64,000 nt of DNA, from positions 62,001 through 126,000 of the forward strand of contig JABAAE010000005.1 in NCBI GenBank assembly GCA_014238905.1. Reading direction: 5' to 3'. A program made the translations under genes and the position numbers. Shown here in pieces: positions 62,066 through 64,000 of this stretch; the first letter of the stretch is position 1, and the number at the start of each line of letters is the position of its first letter. The notes beneath the pieces were generated by a model. It ran no database searches. It was not told where the DNA came from and saw nothing but the letters and a program-made list of their open reading frames with translations. The DNA is from Planctomycetota bacterium (GTDB taxonomy: Bacteria; Planctomycetota; Planctomycetia; Pirellulales; Pirellulaceae).

Positions 62066-64000
62066 TCAATTGGATTCGTTTTCGGCTGGGTGTTGATTTT
62101 GCAGCGTTCGCAGGACTTGGGCGGTCTTCGAGTCCGAACACAAGGCAACCTGTTCAGGGCTTCCGGTAACCAAAACCCGGCCACCTTTTTCAGCCGGCCC
62201 TGGACCAAGGTCAATCAAATAGTCAGCCGCACTCATCATCATCTTGTTATGTTCGACCACAATAATGGAATGGCCTTCGGCAATTAATGCTTCAAAGCAG
62301 TCAAGAAGTTTAACAACATCGGAGTAATGCAAACCGGCGGTCGGTTCATCTAGGATAAACAGGGTTCGAGGCTTTTTGCCGGACGAAAGAAAACCCGCCA
62401 GACGCAAGCGTTGGGATTCGCCCGAAGAAAGGCTCCCGGCGGACTGGCCCAGTCGTAGATAATCCAGCCCAACATCCATCAACGGCTTTAGTTTGGTTTG
62501 GATTTTCGTTTTGCCTCTAAAAAAGGAAAACGCTTCACGAACCGTCATTTCGAGTACTTCGGCAATGTGGCGATCCCGATATTTGACGGTGAGAATTTCT
62601 CTCTTATAGCGAGTCCCTTTACAGAACCTGCATTTCACCTGAAGATTCGACAGGAACAACATGTCAATGTGTTTTGTTCCCTCTCCTTTACATGAGTTGC
62701 AGCGTCCGCCCTCGGCGTTAAAGCTGAAATGACCAGATTTCAGGTTGCGGGTGCGGGCTTCGATCGTCTCTGAATAAACTTGACGGATGGCATCGAAAAC
62801 CTTGGAATAGGTTGCCGTAATGGATCTTGAGGTCGTCCCCAGAGGGGAATGATCGACCAACAGGACGTCCTCAATGGCTCCTGTGCCATGAACCGCTTCA
62901 TGTGATAAAGGCATCGCAGCGGGTTTGTTTTTCTGTAAGCAAATGGCGGGAAACAAGGTGTCGACCACCAGCGTGGATTTGCCACTGCCACTTACGCCAG
63001 TCACCACACACAGTAAACTCAAGGGAAATTCGACCGAGAGGTTCTTTAGGTTATGCCCGGTGGCATTGACCAGCTTCACCGAACCTCGCTGGGGTTTTCT
63101 TCGAGTTTGCGTGAGAAAAAAACTTCTTCGACCGGCGATATAGTCGCCCGTCAGGCTTCCCTTGGTCTGTGCGATCCCCTCCGGGTCGCCGGCGTAGACC
63201 AGTTTGCCACCATAAATCCCAGCGCCAGGTCCAAATTCGAAAAGGCAATGAGACTGCAGCAGCAGATCCAAATCGTGATCTACCGCAATGACGGTGTTTC
63301 CCCGGTGTGAAAGACCTTTGATGGCTGCGATCAATCGCGGCATGTCAATCGGATGCAAACCAGCACTAGGCTCGTCAAGAACGTAAAGCATGTTAACGAG
63401 CTGGGACCCAAGAGCATTAGTCATTGCGACCCGCTGCCTTTCCCCGGTGCTAAGTGAATTCAGTTCCCGATTCATCGAAAGATAGCCCACGCCAACTCGG
63501 GAAAGATAGCCAAGACGGGAATCAATTTCATTCAGGATGTACTGTATCGATTTTTGTTGGTGCAAGGTTTCCGACTTGCCAAACCAGCTCGCCAACTCCT
63601 CAATGGATTGGTCACAGAGTTCTGCCAGAGAGAGTCCGCCGAGGCGAATTGACATCGCGTTGGCGTTTAGTCTGGTACCGTCGCATTCGGCACATCGGTT
63701 GAAGCCGCGGAAACGATCAAGAAAAGCCTGTGTCGATTTCCTGGTATCGCTATGATTCATGTTCTGAAGAAACTCAAGGCAATAATCAGCAATCATGTCC
63801 TGGGTTTGTGGCTTAAGATCGCCAAAAGGCAACTGGCTTGAATCCCCCAGTTTTTCCACCAAAAGATGCTTCGCGGGAAGAGCTGCGGGGTCTTTCACAG
63901 GGGGATGCTCGAGACATAGTGCTGCACCACGTTGAATCGACAAATGCGGATGAGGAATCATCCGTCTGGTAATAAATCTCATCGTCTTCCCCAACCCTTC
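62066..64000 (-). CDS. uvrA: UvrA-like excinuclease subunit, 5' part beyond window
   Basis: 645 codons, open to the right edge; the frame continues upstream (EGLGK...), so the N-terminal ABC half and its Walker A lie outside. Present are the zinc region CAECDGTRLN, first signature LSTGERQRVAMTNALG with Walker B LYVLDEPSAGLHP, the second Walker A GVSGSGKSTL, the second zinc site (CNSCKGEGTKHIDM...CRFCKGTRY), and signature LSSGESQRLRLAG with LFILDEPTAGLH. Damage recognition for nucleotide excision repair; shorter than canonical UvrA, and possibly a UvrA2-like paralogue. Confidence 0.92.
   Translation of the reverse strand, partial: EGLGKTMRFITRRMIPHPHLSIQRGAALCLEHPPVKDPAALPAKHLLVEKLGDSSQLPFGDLKPQTQDMIADYCLEFLQNMNHSDTRKSTQAFLDRFRGFNRCAECDGTRLNANAMSIRLGGLSLAELCDQSIEELASWFGKSETLHQQKSIQYILNEIDSRLGYLSRVGVGYLSMNRELNSLSTGERQRVAMTNALGSQLVNMLYVLDEPSAGLHPIDMPRLIAAIKGLSHRGNTVIAVDHDLDLLLQSHCLFEFGPGAGIYGGKLVYAGDPEGIAQTKGSLTGDYIAGRRSFFLTQTRRKPQRGSVKLVNATGHNLKNLSVEFPLSLLCVVTGVSGSGKSTLVVDTLFPAICLQKNKPAAMPLSHEAVHGTGAIEDVLLVDHSPLGTTSRSITATYSKVFDAIRQVYSETIEARTRNLKSGHFSFNAEGGRCNSCKGEGTKHIDMLFLSNLQVKCRFCKGTRYKREILTVKYRDRHIAEVLEMTVREAFSFFRGKTKIQTKLKPLMDVGLDYLRLGQSAGSLSSGESQRLRLAGFLSSGKKPRTLFILDEPTAGLHYSDVVKLLDCFEALIAEGHSIIVVEHNKMMMSAADYLIDLGPGPAEKGGRVLVTGSPEQVALCSDSKTAQVLRTLQNQHPAENESN

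Overview
The window looks like a chromosomal segment of a planctomycete (Planctomycetota, probably near Pirellulales/Planctomycetales). The diagnostic content is a cytochrome-domain DUF1549/DUF1553 protein followed by a DUF1501 protein, a type I sulfatase with the CSPTR motif, paired ExbD proteins, an SSS transporter with DUF3311, an S46 peptidase, and many secreted proteins of unknown role. G+C is about half by eye. Most genes lie on the minus strand. No integrase, transposase, tRNA, rRNA or CRISPR array was seen.

Layout. 1-3943 (minus): thioesterase, squalene-cyclase-repeat protein, two ExbD proteins and a TPR protein cut by the window edge, mostly overlapping by 4-8 bases. 4072-4344: solitary rpsR with a strong terminator. 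4508-6609: DUF3311 plus sodium/solute symporter. 6987-7848 (plus): lipoprotein and pterin dehydratase. 8029-12021: small secreted or membrane proteins, including two paralogues with a CCFG motif. 12101-14501: MacB/Lol-type ABC exporter. 14642-24448: SUI1 factor, zinc-type dehydrogenase, low-complexity charged protein, RNase III, a giant M14 carboxypeptidase/DPP-IV fusion, a zinc-ribbon VWA protein and a small HD hydrolase. 24741-33472: Nramp-like transporter, FtsH, RecQ, RpoN. 33563-36537: SRP RNA, dnaX, ybaB and recR in the classical order. 38019-41880: three-gene operon for an asparagine-synthetase-like ligase, a radical SAM protein and a flavin halogenase-like oxidoreductase. 42144-48056 (plus): SGNH-like protein, PSD1 protein, DUF1501 protein. 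48288-52777: sucA and sucB plus a small upstream gene. 53127-57475 (plus): degenerate NodB protein, MBL hydrolase, octaheme cytochrome. 57581-64000: S46 peptidase, sulfatase, and a UvrA running off the edge.

Two observations stand out. First, the 38019-41880 operon looks like a compact, possibly undescribed biosynthetic or modification system. Second, the segment is scattered with short perfect tandem repeats of 14-20 bp. Intergenic arrays mostly have periods that are not multiples of three, while arrays inside genes have periods of 15 or 18 bp, so they add or remove whole amino acids.
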